In this document: positions 48,399-59,257 of the stretch, piece after piece
Layout of the letters: every line of letters starts with the position of its first letter
Numbering within the stretch: position 1 is the first letter of the stretch
Source of the DNA: Citrus sinensis
Taxonomy: Eukaryota; Streptophyta; Magnoliopsida; Sapindales; Rutaceae
DNA: 64,000 bases
Assembly: GCF_022201045.2 (NCBI RefSeq)
Contig: NC_068557.1
Coordinates: forward strand, 28,559,501-28,623,500
Reading direction: 5' to 3'
The notes under the pieces: model-generated
Seen by the model: the letters and a program-made list of their open reading frames with translations, nothing else
Told to the model about the DNA's origin: nothing
The model's database searches: none
Made by a program: the position numbers and the translations under genes

Positions 48399-50480
48399 TG
48401 AGTATGCATCGTTTTATTGTTTTCCATTTCATGAACAATGATTAAGATTAGGATCTGGGAATATTTTATAGGATCTTCCAGTCTAGAGATTTTGTTTAAT
48501 TTGTTGAATCATTGAGATAGATAAAAGTAGTTCTTGAAGCTATCTACAGACGGGTTGGAGGATATGCTTCCCAAGCTATGAAACTTGCACCATGACTTAT
48601 TTTTATGCTTGTAGACCTGATTTATTGTCTGGCATCATGGTTATGATGATTTTGGCAATTTTAGCATATGATATGGAGTACAAATTTTGGCTAAAATGTC
48701 AATTTGATTTTAAAGGTTCGCTTTCATGTGAGAGTCTTGCTTTCTAAGATTGTTGTATGTAATTTCTATGCTTCGGCATAGTTTGAATGCACCACAGCTA
48801 ATGTGATTGGCAATCACTCTTCTCCCACCCTCTTAACTTGACTGCTTGCAATTTGATTTCCTTGCTACCATGGCTGCATCTCAATCCCAAACATACAATG
48901 ATTTGACTAGAACTTCTTTCTTTATTGTGTGTTTTAGGACCTAATATTTTAGGGTGAAGCAGCACGATATAATCATAGTAGATCATAGTAGACCTCTCAC
49001 TACACCTTCCCTTCCTTGAGATGCTCTCTAGTTCTCCTCTTGATGTTCCCTTCAAGGTTAAGGGAATGGAGAGAAAACCGAGTGAAAAAGATTTTGGTAC
49101 TAAATGCTGCATCAAGCGTAAGATTACATATCCCATTAGATATTTATCAATCACTCCATATTAAAAGTCGGACATCTTTCTCATTTTTAAGATCAGACAT
49201 AGATGACACTGTTCCGACAACACAATAATCCTCCTGGGCCAGGAATATTCAACTTCCTTTTTTTCCCCCCTCTTGCAGTGAAAGTTAGAAAAACATATCG
49301 GTGTATCACTAAAGAGAAAATTAACCTTATCAAATAACTATCAATTCATTATCTGACCCAAAAAGAAATACTATCAATTTCATTAGCAAACTTTGCTTTC
49401 TCAGTTCCTCATGTGGGTTTTCGAGCAAACTTAGGCCATTGATACGCAAACCTATTCAAAACAGTAACTCAAATACTCAAATTACGTCTTTAATAAAACT
49501 CAAACGTAAAACAAGATTTTTGTTATCTGCGCCAACTTCATGGCATGTTATTTGGGAAGTAACCGGCTGAACGGCATCTGCCTAACATTTTTGTTTCCAT
49601 GATGCCATTGCTTTGGCCATTGCTCGGCTTTACACAAGGAAACTAATTATCATCAGTTCGGGGAACTCCAATTACATTCTGGGAAAATTCAATTCCATGA
49701 CTAACTGAAAAGCAAGAAAGCTTTGATCAGCTACTTATATCCTTTAGCTTGACCATGGCGGCATTACACCTTTGCTACCACAAGTTAAGTGTAACAGCCG
49801 ATTCGTCCACAACATTTTGAGCCTTATCCATGTTTATATGCATCCTCTTGAGTCTTGACAGTATAATCAAACGATAATTACTGTATTTATCAAGACCCAG
49901 ATAATGTGATGATACAAAATATTCTTATTGAAGCAAGAGGTAGAGCAAGTCCAAAAAAGATAAATAGATTATAGAACATGCCAAGAAATTACAAGCGAAT
50001 GGAAGAAATTTTGTGATTCAGCACACATCCGGTCTCGACATTGACAAGGACTTCATCACAAAGCCCTACCCTTTCACGGCCTCTTATTTTCTTTTCAATT
50101 CCCATTTTGAGGTGTGCTATCCAAACTCAAATATCTGCAGACTTGACCTCCTTTCCTCAGCTTTAAGCCTTAATAGCTTCACATTTCCCTATGGCTTAGA
50201 CACTGAATCCAATATGAATTATTCTCTCTTTTTTTGGGGGGGCCTAGATAGCAACAATGCTATCATAGGGCACAGCCAGTCCGCAACAAGAGGGTCTACA
50301 GTCTGAAATGGCTTTAAAAAATTCAACGAAAAAAATCCCTGGCCTCTCTAATGGATGCCACAAAATTAGAACTCTTTTTGCATCAGTAAAAAGACCGGCA
50401 CCCATTACCTTTAGAACCTCATTATAGCCCCGGGCGACCAGCCATTTTTACTATACAGTTCGTGTCGTAACAATTCAGAA
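48399..50480. other. Convergent spacer between PPR copy 2 and cardiolipin synthase
   Basis: 3' UTRs plus unassigned sequence. A minus frame at 48798-49154 has no recognised family. At about 48873-48892 the word TGCATCTCAATCCCAAAC resembles the end of the MITE in Derlin intron 4, so a decayed relative may lie at about 48785-48892. Confidence 0.4.
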
Positions 50481-52902
50481 CTACAAGTTCCTTGACATCA
50501 AGGTGGATTTCTTCCTCATGTATTGTACACCATATGCTGCAGTAGAAGCCACTGTAGTTGAAGCTACCAACAAACTGCACCAGAGACACTTGATGTTAAA
50601 TTTATCAACCTTGTTAAAACAGAAATATCCTTGGTTGTTGTACTACCTCAAGTATGTGATTACAGGTTGAGTTTCTGGAGTCCCAAACTCTGGTTGAAGA
50701 AGAGCTGCAGCAACTAAAACCAGCTGGAAAACTGTATTAACCTGCCATCAGTTAAGGTCCTTGTTAGAAACTAGAAGATTTTGGCTAAATAAACACTCAC
50801 ATGAGCCAGCCTTCATGTTTTGTGCAAAAATTTTCCCCTTACATGAAAGTTTTACCAAATGCCTACGGGGAGTCAGCTTAGGGATGTCCCAACTATGGGA
50901 ACACAAGATTAATTTGGATTCTGTCTCTACCGTATAAGATATTAAAATTTCAGTTCTAGAACACACAGGAATTACCTTATGTCATATTCACTCTTACGAA
51001 GAGAAATAAATTATCCTCCCTAAATTTTTAGAGTGATAACCAAATTAACCTCTACAATGAATTCTAATGTCAATGCCTCCTATTTATAGCCAAGGGTTTA
51101 AAATAACAAAATAACAAACAAGACTACATTGACTTCAGCGGAGACATGCACCAATGTTGGCTGAATCCATTACTGATGAAGAGACAAAATCATGAAAATT
51201 ACCTTGCTCAGAAAGAGAGGTTCAACCTTCTGGGGACAGGTTCCATCAAGGTTGACAAAATCAGACCAGCTTTTCCACTGAGAGAAGACATCAAAGTTTC
51301 CAACCAGGAGTTTAGTTAATTTACTACTCAAATCATCATACCGAAATAAAAAAAATTGCCCATAAACAAGGTTCAAAATTAGGTAATCTCACCTTCCATT
51401 CCAAGATACTAGCTCTTTGATAAAGAGCACCGCCAACTAGAGCAACATCTCGCAACACAACAAGTCCAACAAGTCCAGCTTCACAACAGAATAACCAAAC
51501 AGAATCACTAACCCAAGACAGACAGAGAACAGTTTTATACTACATTCAGGGAAATGGGTTTGCACTAATGCTATCATTGCCTGTTTATTTCAATTTTTTC
51601 TCCTTCTCATAAACATCAGATCTTCTTCAGCAGCTGAAACAAAATAAAATGAGGGAAAAAGCCAAGATAACTTACGGTGAAGAAGATCCACATGTACCAT
51701 TGCCAAAGCAACACATCCAATAAGAATCTGAGTATACCAAAATCATATTATCAAACAAGGATTAACCCCTTATTTTATCCTAATAAAAGTAACCAGTCAA
51801 TAGAAATACTAAATAACATTAGGCTTAGCTACAAATGAACTTTTACCTTGTCGGCAAGAGGATCAAGGTATGAGCCAACTACAGAATCAATTTTCATCCT
51901 CCTAGCAATATATCCATCTAGCTACACGACGAAATACAAATGAAAATCAATATCCCATATTTTGGAAAACTGTAAATAGTTTCCATACATTAAAAAATCA
52001 TCTTACCCAGTCGGTTGCTCCAGAGATAGCCAACGCCACAAGTGCTGATGAATACATTTCATTTGTGATCATCCTGGAATGAAACTTGTTAATCACCCTT
52101 CCCCTCTAATCCACGGAGTGACAGATTCATTCATAGAAGAAATTAAAGAAACAAAGGTCTCATAAATAACAAATGCTGAAACGACAAACATAAGAAACTA
52201 CAAGTTGATGCCATCAACATTGCCTCAAAGAAAAGCATCCTCCATGAATTGTACTAAAATTATAGTATAGATGGCCTTTTAATTTCCTCTCATTTTACCC
52301 CATTATCTAAAATTCTACTCACTACTTTTTTTTCTTCTCTCATTTTTTACAGCAACCAAACGAAACATAAAGAACAATACTTCATCCTCAAACAACGACA
52401 GCAAAAGCAAAAGTTTTAGAAAAATAATAATAATACAATCAAGAGAAAACAAAACATAATACCAAGTAATGAAAGGCCCAGAAACCAAACGACTCATGGA
52501 GACCAAATTCGGCAAATTCACGAAACTCTTCACTAGGCCACGTCTCTCCGCCTCTTCCTTTGACCAGACAGGGTCCACCACATTCGGTCGGTGAAAACCC
52601 AACGCGGAAGGAAGATTAGTGTGACCCCGAATCAAGTCGAAATTCAAGGCCTGAACTTTCCTGAGAACGACACCGTTAAGGGGAGTGGCGGATTGGGAAA
52701 GCTTCCAGGGAGGGGAGGACAGGAAGAGAGGGCCCTGAAACGGAGCGATCCATTTGGAGAATGGAGGTCTGTGAGAGAGATGGGTGCAAAACGGCGGCGT
52801 TAGAAACAGAGCGGCGTTATTGGCAGTGGCAGTGAAGTACGGGAGGGTTTTGCTCTTTGAGCTTTTGGCGATTATGTTTTTGATGGATCTAAAGATCGCC
52901 AT
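50481..52902 (-). CDS. CLS: Cardiolipin synthase (CMP-forming), mitochondrial
   Basis: Joins CDP-diacylglycerol and phosphatidylglycerol to make cardiolipin in the inner mitochondrial membrane. Eight exons: 52902-52463, 52073-52007, 51921-51847, 51727-51676, 51478-51393, 51277-51203, 50741-50647 and 50574-50481, giving 327 aa (Arabidopsis CLS, At4g04870, is of similar length). The N-terminus [18 protein letters not shown] is a mitochondrial presequence. [19 protein letters not shown] precedes the CDP-alcohol phosphotransferase signature D-x2-DG-x2-AR-x8-G-x3-D-x3-D, complete here as DWLDGYIAR...[10 protein letters not shown] and split by the exon 2/3 junction after DW. Later membrane segments ([28 protein letters not shown]) and the [11 protein letters not shown] block match the family. 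All introns are GT-AG. No lesion is seen. Confidence 0.94.
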
Positions 52903-52993
52903 TCTTGATCATGAAGCATTCATTATACTAATTTGAAATTCGTAATTCGTCTTTTTTGAAATTTCTGCTCTTCGGTTGCTAAGGTTTTAGGGA

Positions 52994-53038
52994 TACGTGT
53001 CCGAGTTTACACGTGGTTTGCGTTGACGCTTACACGTG
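52994..53038. promoter_or_regulatory. G-box/ABRE cluster upstream of cardiolipin synthase
   Basis: TACGTGTC at 52994-53001 and CACGTG at 53010-53015 and 53033-53038 lie 90-140 bp upstream of the start codon. Such ACGT-core clusters bind bZIP and bHLH factors and often give ABA, stress or light response; activity here is inferred. Confidence 0.5.
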
Positions 53039-54172
53039 CAAGCTGCCCGAGAGGGTTTTTCACCTTGTCTTCTTCCACACCGTAAACTTTGACGCAGTTC
53101 GCATTGTTGAATAAATTTAAGAGTTGCATGCTCATCCTATGTTTAGTAGAATACTCTCTTGCCCTAATTCATAAATTTTTACATAAAAATTCTTAGATTT
53201 TTCTCTTCTTTTTTCCCTTTAATAAAATTGGCATTATTCATTAATTGAAGGGAAAAAAAAAAGGAATAAAGCCTCCTTTTATAGGCTTGCAACTATATAT
53301 ATATAACTACCAAGGTAAACAATTCGTAAATATATAAGTAAAATGAATCATGAAAGGCTAAAAGTTACATGGATGGATATTGACATCAAAATGAATATTT
53401 TCATAACATTGTTTAAATTATTTGAAATTAGATTTGACTCGTTAAATCTAAGTTATGTAAACACGTTTTCAATAGATTGATATTTTGACTATGCCATAAC
53501 ATAATCACTTGTTAATCGCTATAACTAACTTATCTAAGTCGAGTCCGGACAAACGATATCTAGAATGAGCTATAATAAAACTATCTAAACAATTTTTTTT
53601 TGCATGTTTTTTTATTGTAAATATGGTAAAATTGTAATATTTTTAAGACTTTTTCTATACGTAATGGATTTCTTACCAAAAGACTTAAAAAGATGCATGC
53701 AATTGTCTTCGAATTTTATGTCGCATGGATAATAGAATCTTCCACAAAATATTAATATAGGATTTAGACTATTCATAGAAATGAATTATTAGTTTCAGTT
53801 AGTTAATTAAGAGGAACAACTTAACAACTTGGTGTTGTCTTTGTTCTCCATTCTATTCTCTTCTCTAATTTAGGAAAACATTACCGAATTACATGCGTGT
53901 GAAGATTAATTCTGGCGAAACCAATACTGATTACATTGTCCAGAACAATCGAAGAAATTTGTTCTGTGTATGGTATTTCTGTTCCCGACATTTTCATAAT
54001 ACTCCTGTGACTTTTTCCTTCAAAATTTACAGCTTTTATAATCTGAGAATACGTGCTAGTTATTAGCAAGGGCCTCTGCAGGTTTCGGAATAAGATATTT
54101 GATCAATAACATTGACTCAGTTCTCTTTAAAGGGTGTTTGGTAGAATTTCGTTAAGGAACAAGAGGGAGGAG
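53039..54172. other. Divergent spacer between cardiolipin synthase and the RLCK
   Basis: Low-GC sequence with a short (TA)n at about 53295-53306. No gene recognised; it should carry the RLCK promoter. Confidence 0.5.
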
Positions 54173-55942
54173 ATGAACTGCTTTCATTGTTGCAAGGCAG
54201 ACCATAGTCTTTCTTTTAAAGATAAACGCAGTGCACACAAGAGAGACAACACTTTTTCGGCTTTTATCCACAGCATGTCACACAAAACAGGTATGTTATA
54301 TAGAAAACGTAACGTGATTGTTCCATCATCTAGAATCTGTTGGTAGAAAATCCGTTTAAATGTTATGGACATCAAATGCTAGATACCTTTTTGGTCAATG
54401 AAATGGCTAGAAGTTTAATCCGTCAATCATCATGGCGTTCTGTCAATTGAGATGATTGCGCGTATGAATTTTGGTGACAATTAGATTTTGTCACCACTAG
54501 TTATGCAAAGTTCTTGATATTTGAATATTTTGCGGTTTGAACAGATGAAATTCTGATATTTCATGTTATAGGAAAAAAACTGTCCTCTTTGCACATGTAA
54601 TTCATGCATGTTATGGATCTGCAGGAAGCAGCAAGCAGAGACGTATAGCTGCTGAGATTCGGAAATTTGGAAAGGCGAAAAAAACTCCCAACGTTTTCAA
54701 ATATCAAGAACTGGCTGACGCCACCGAAAACTTCAATCCTGATTGTTTAGTGGGTGAAGGAGGATATGGGAGGGTGTACAAAGGATACATTGAAGCCGTT
54801 GATCAAGTCTCTCTCTCAATCTGGTCTTGATGAAATATCGCTTATGCGCACACATGTTTTAAAACAATCTTTGAGTCTCATTCTTTGTTTCATTTCTTCA
54901 GGTTGTGGCTGTAAAGCAATTAGATAGGAGTGGAAACCAAGGAAGCAGAGAATTTTTCGCAGAAGTTTTGATGTTAAGTCTGGTTCAACACCAGAACCTT
55001 GTCAATTTGATTGGATATTGTGCAGATGGTGATCAAAGGATTTTAGTTTATGAATTCATGTCCAATGGATCTTTGGAAAATCACTTTCTTGGTACAACCA
55101 TTATATTCTTCAACTACGTTTGAATAATTTTTGCTGTATTTGTGAGATATTCTGATTGCATTCCTTTCTTACAGATTTACCTCCAGATCAGGAGCCTCTA
55201 GATTGGTTTACGCGAATGAAGATAGCAGGAGGAGCAGCTAAAGGGCTTGAATACTTGCATGATGTTGCCGATCCACCAGTAATATACCGCGATTTTAAAG
55301 CGTCAAACATATTATTAGATGCAGAATTCAATCCAAAACTGTCCGATTTTGGACTTGCTAAGTTAGGTCCCACAGGAGGAAAGGATCATGTGTCTACAAG
55401 AGTTATGGGGACATATGGTTACTGTGCTCCAGAGTATGCAATGACAGGTCAACTGACAAAAAAGTCCGATGTATACAGCTTCGGTGTTGTGCTCCTGGAG
55501 CTTATCACAGGTAGAAGTGCTATTGATAATTCAAGACCAAGTGAAGAGCAGAATCTAGTTACTTGGGTATGTTAATATCCTGAAAAGAATTCCTCGTTCC
55601 AATTAATATACAATCATATTTGTAACAGTTCCCAATTTATTGCAGGCAAAGCCATTGTTAAGGGACAAGAAGAAGTTCACAATGATGGCTGATCCATTGC
55701 TGGAAGGACAATACCCTCGGAAGGGTCTGTATCAAGCTCTTGCAGTTGCAGGAATGTGTCTCCAGGAGGATGCTGACTCTCGACCTTTCATGGTAGATGT
55801 CGTAACAGCTCTAGAATATCTATCTAGTCCAGTAACTGATGAAAAATGTAGTCCAATAACTGATGAGAAAGGTAGTGATTTAAGTGGGCCGTTTGTTGAC
55901 TCTATTAGAGGACAAAGAATCAATGGAAAGCAAGAGGCCTAG
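54173..55942 (+). CDS. PBS1-like receptor-like cytoplasmic kinase (RLCK subfamily VII, PBL)
   Basis: Ser/Thr kinase that relays signals from surface receptors. Exons 54173-54290, 54625-54806, 54902-55091, 55175-55566 and 55646-55942 join in frame to 392 aa. The N-terminus MNCFHCC has cysteines 3, 6 and 7 for palmitoylation but no Gly2 for myristoylation. Kinase parts: Gly loop [12 protein letters not shown], Lys in VVAVKQLD, Glu in FFAEVLML, catalytic [21 protein letters not shown], activation segment with [17 protein letters not shown], and [17 protein letters not shown]. At the loop that the AvrPphB protease cuts in PBS1 (GDKSHVS) this protein has GGKDHVS. It sits between PPR336 and phospholipase A I, as I recall for Arabidopsis At1g61860. 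The C-terminal tail repeats (S)P(V/I)TDEK twice. The start fits the PBL family; the frame runs further up to 54134. Confidence 0.92.
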
Positions 55943-57183
55943 TGTTGCTGGGGCATTGGATGTATAGTAGGTTCTGTGAAACAGATAATATTCAGAATCT
56001 GACATAGGAATCTACAAATTTTTGTATAATGATGAAATCTCTTCTCTCATTCCCACTGCTGAATTGCTGTTAGATTTAAGAGCATGTATATGACCTTGTA
56101 ACCCTTGCCTGATTAGCAATTAGGCAGCTGGACTTGTGAGGCTGTAACTGGAGCCGCAGTACTGTGAATTACTGCAAGCTGTTGATAATAGAAAATTGTT
56201 GGACTGAAAGCTGCAATGTTTGCTTTCTTATCTGACAAAATTTTAGGCATCTTTGTGCTCAAAAGAGTCTTATTCATGTGAAAGCTACTTCCACCGTTTC
56301 TCATTAGACTCCTTTCTCATGTTCAAATGTCAAATCATTTATGCAAATGCAGTTTAAAACTTCCTTCTTCTTCTTTTTTTTTCCTTTTTTCGATGTAACG
56401 TGATTGGCAAATATCAAGTTTGTGGTGTTGGAATTGCAAGATTATGCATTTCGTATTTAGAAATGGGGTGTTTAATATCAACGTCAGCAATTTGAAACTT
56501 TTGTAATCTTTGTTGATCTGTCAGTTCTCAAAGAACTTATAGAGGCGAGAACTTCTACTTACTCCTATTACTTCTGATAATGAAAACTTTTTACAAATCA
56601 AATATGTGCACATCATACTTCAAGAACTGATCTTACAGGAAGGATCAAATCCGCCCCTGATCATGTGGAAAAATCTAAATCTGTCAGAGTTGAATGAAAC
56701 AGCATAGAAGCAACAATTCTGGTATCAGAAGAGCAGCAGTTTCATGACTTTCACCAGAAGATTGAATTTCTGAGGAGGTTATTCTGGCAAGAAAAATTCA
56801 TGATTGCTCACTAGACACTGGATTCTGAAGAAACTATGAAATTATAAGTATTGTCTCGCTTTAGAAAGGAATGCATTCTGCCTTTTGATATTATGACGAG
56901 AAAGATGAAACGATCATCGCATTTGGAAGGCAGAGTAGAAGAAGCCTAAGCAACAATACCTTGAGAAGATTACTTAAAACAAAAAAATTAAGAAAAACAT
57001 GAGCACTCTCATGCTCATCCCTGACAACAACCCTTTCAAAGATCTAGTAGGAAGATAAAACCTGATAGGACAATCCGATACTCCCAGAATATGGTTTTCT
57101 GAGATTCCCCATTGAGTGAATGAATAACAGACTGGCCAGGTAATCACGAAATCATTGTTATCTCGGCTCTCCAAGAAGACCAA
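55943..57183. other. Spacer downstream of the RLCK
   Basis: 3' UTRs of the RLCK and of the small minus-strand gene, with nothing else recognised. Confidence 0.5.
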
Positions 57184-57756
57184 CTAAATGTGCAAGTTAT
57201 TCACATCATTCTTCAGGATCCTGTAGTTGAACCCAGGAATCCCATTCAACTGATTTCTGTCAGCAACTTCTACAGCAGAGCATATGCTTGGAAGGATACA
57301 GCTGCTGCTGCCTCTTCGCCTCTTCCTCTTCCATCTCATTATCACAAACCAGAAACTATTCCTGGAATGACCACTGCTGGAAGCTATGTCAACAATCTGT
57401 CCCTGAGGTTTCCTAATACTTGCACATTGCTGTAGCTCAAATTTATTGAAATATTCAATCTCCCTCCTGACAAGGGATCCCACAGTTCCCCTGGTGCCTA
57501 TAGCAACTGGAGGAGTTGCAGCCATTTTCTCAGAGAATTTGGTGTTTGTGTTGCAGGCTTTATGCTGCATTATATATTCTTTAAGGTATAACTCAAGTGA
57601 TGTAGGAGGCTTCTGGATGAAGAAATTGGTGGCCCCAGCCCTGGGTCGGGGAATTCTCTTTGGTCTTTGTAAAAGTTTTATTGATACTACTTTATTAAAG
57701 TGGACAGCATGAGTTTTTGCATGATTGAAGCTCTTTGATAGACAAATTGACATCAT
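57184..57756 (-). CDS. Small plant protein of unknown function (GTRGTVGSLV motif)
   Basis: A single-exon frame of 190 aa. I do not know a function. The block PPVAIGTRGTVGSLVRREIE at about residues 81-100, and SLELYLKEYIMQHKA before it, look like conserved segments I have met in uncharacterised plant proteins, which is why I call it a gene. Residues 1-62 are basic (many Lys, Arg, His) and may be leader instead: in-frame Mets lie at 57570 and 57525. The C-terminal third holds a very basic run, MRWKRKRRRGSSS, a possible nuclear signal. No membrane segment or enzyme motif is visible. It lies between the RLCK and phospholipase A I and has its own spacer on both sides. Confidence 0.55.
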   Translation of the reverse strand: MMSICLSKSFNHAKTHAVHFNKVVSIKLLQRPKRIPRPRAGATNFFIQKPPTSLELYLKEYIMQHKACNTNTKFSEKMAATPPVAIGTRGTVGSLVRREIEYFNKFELQQCASIRKPQGQIVDIASSSGHSRNSFWFVIMRWKRKRRRGSSSCILPSICSAVEVADRNQLNGIPGFNYRILKNDVNNLHI

Positions 57757-59257
57757 ATTTGTTTGTTATGCTTTTCTCATGTCATCATGTAACTGTTGCA
57801 CTGGCACTGAAAGCATGCATGTTCTCCGGATAAATTGTTTCACCCTTTCACCCTTTTTTTATCAATTACGTTTGGTCACGTAATTAGTCGTTGCTTTTCA
57901 ACAGTTGGATTGTGATTGTGAATAGTACGACCTGAACTGGCCGATCAGGTATTCTGAATTATTGTGCTAAAACAACAACATGCTGCTATGATTTCTTATC
58001 ATTTATGTTAGGTCAAATTTCTTTTCTTCCGTGTAAGCTTGGATAAAGAGTGAGTCAAGAGAGAGAGCATTTTCATTGTTCTCTTCACAAACTAATGCTT
58101 TTATAGACAATCTGATTTTGGTGCCATAGATGTTGATTGCACTCGTTTCCTTTCACTTTTATGCCACATGCTGCTGGTTCACATGATTAACAGTAATTCA
58201 AGGTAGTAGTGCCAGATATCATTTCTTTCATTTGCTGAGAAAATAGGTTAATTTGTAAGGCTTTAAAATAATCTAACAGTTGCTAGGTCCAAGAAAGTGG
58301 TTGCGGTGGAACATCCTCTAAGGATTGTCGTCATATAGGAATAAGTGGAGACCCCATCGTCATCTAACAAGCAATTGAAAGGCAAAGCTTCACCATCAAA
58401 AACGCAACCATTGAACAACGAAAGAGTACTTAAAAAACACTTATAATCACTTAAATGGTAGGCTTCCACAATGGAATGCATTTGCTCTGTTGCTTTTAAG
58501 TGTCAGTTCACAATGGAATGCATTTTCAAGCATTTAATTGTCAGCTGAAGGACATCATCCATGACAAAATAATTAGGGAGAGCGGGCACTATCGAAAAGA
58601 GTTGAAAGATGACAAGAAGTTCACCATTTCACTATCAGCTTATTGATCATTTCATTTGCTCATCAAACTACAGTACCGTGCTGTTGAGAATACAGTCACG
58701 TATTTGTATCCATTCATCAGAAAAGCATTATAGGCACAGGTTGTACTGTGCCACCACGTGAGTGAATTACTTGGGGACCTCATACAAGAACTAAAGTTTT
58801 TCATTACCCACTTGATTAAAATTGCTAATCTGGACTAATCTATTAGCTTTACAACATGCAGTACTGATCAGGTAGGTAATCACAAGCATCAGATCAATCA
58901 TCAATGTACATTCAAATGCCTCTGTAAAATGCCCATTCAAGTTTGGGGTTCAGAGATAGGAGACTTGCATAAATGGATGACTAAAAGGTAAAGCTTTCAG
59001 GCAAAACTAAGTCTAAAAATCTTATATTTCAGAAAAAGGAAAGAAGTTAATTAATATACTCCTGCTTATGCGATCAATAAAAGACAACAAATTTTCTGTA
59101 AGCCTCAAAATTGGATGTCCCCTCTCATTTATGTATTCACACTCATCTATATTCTTATTTCTTTTGATTTCTTTCTTTCTATTATTTTTTTCAACTTTTT
59201 CCCTTTTTTTCTTTTTCCTTTTTCTTTCATATTCTTGTATGAGAATTATCCAAAAAT
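57757..59257. other. Spacer between the unknown gene and phospholipase A I
   Basis: Promoter side of the unknown gene and 3' UTR of phospholipase A I. AATGGAATGCATTTGC-like words repeat near 58470 and 58512. The T/C-rich tract at about 59150-59235 is low-complexity. No gene recognised. Confidence 0.5.

Noticed and set aside
48798-49154. 118-codon minus-strand frame after PPR copy 2
   Set aside because: No recognisable domain, no splice context, and its end overlaps a possible MITE terminus; probably chance.
55286-55320. RDFK in place of RDLK in the RLCK catalytic loop
   Set aside because: PBS1 and several RLCK VII kinases have RDFK, so it is normal for the group.
58263-58481. 72-codon minus-strand frame in the spacer before phospholipase A I
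   Set aside because: No family features and no supporting signals.
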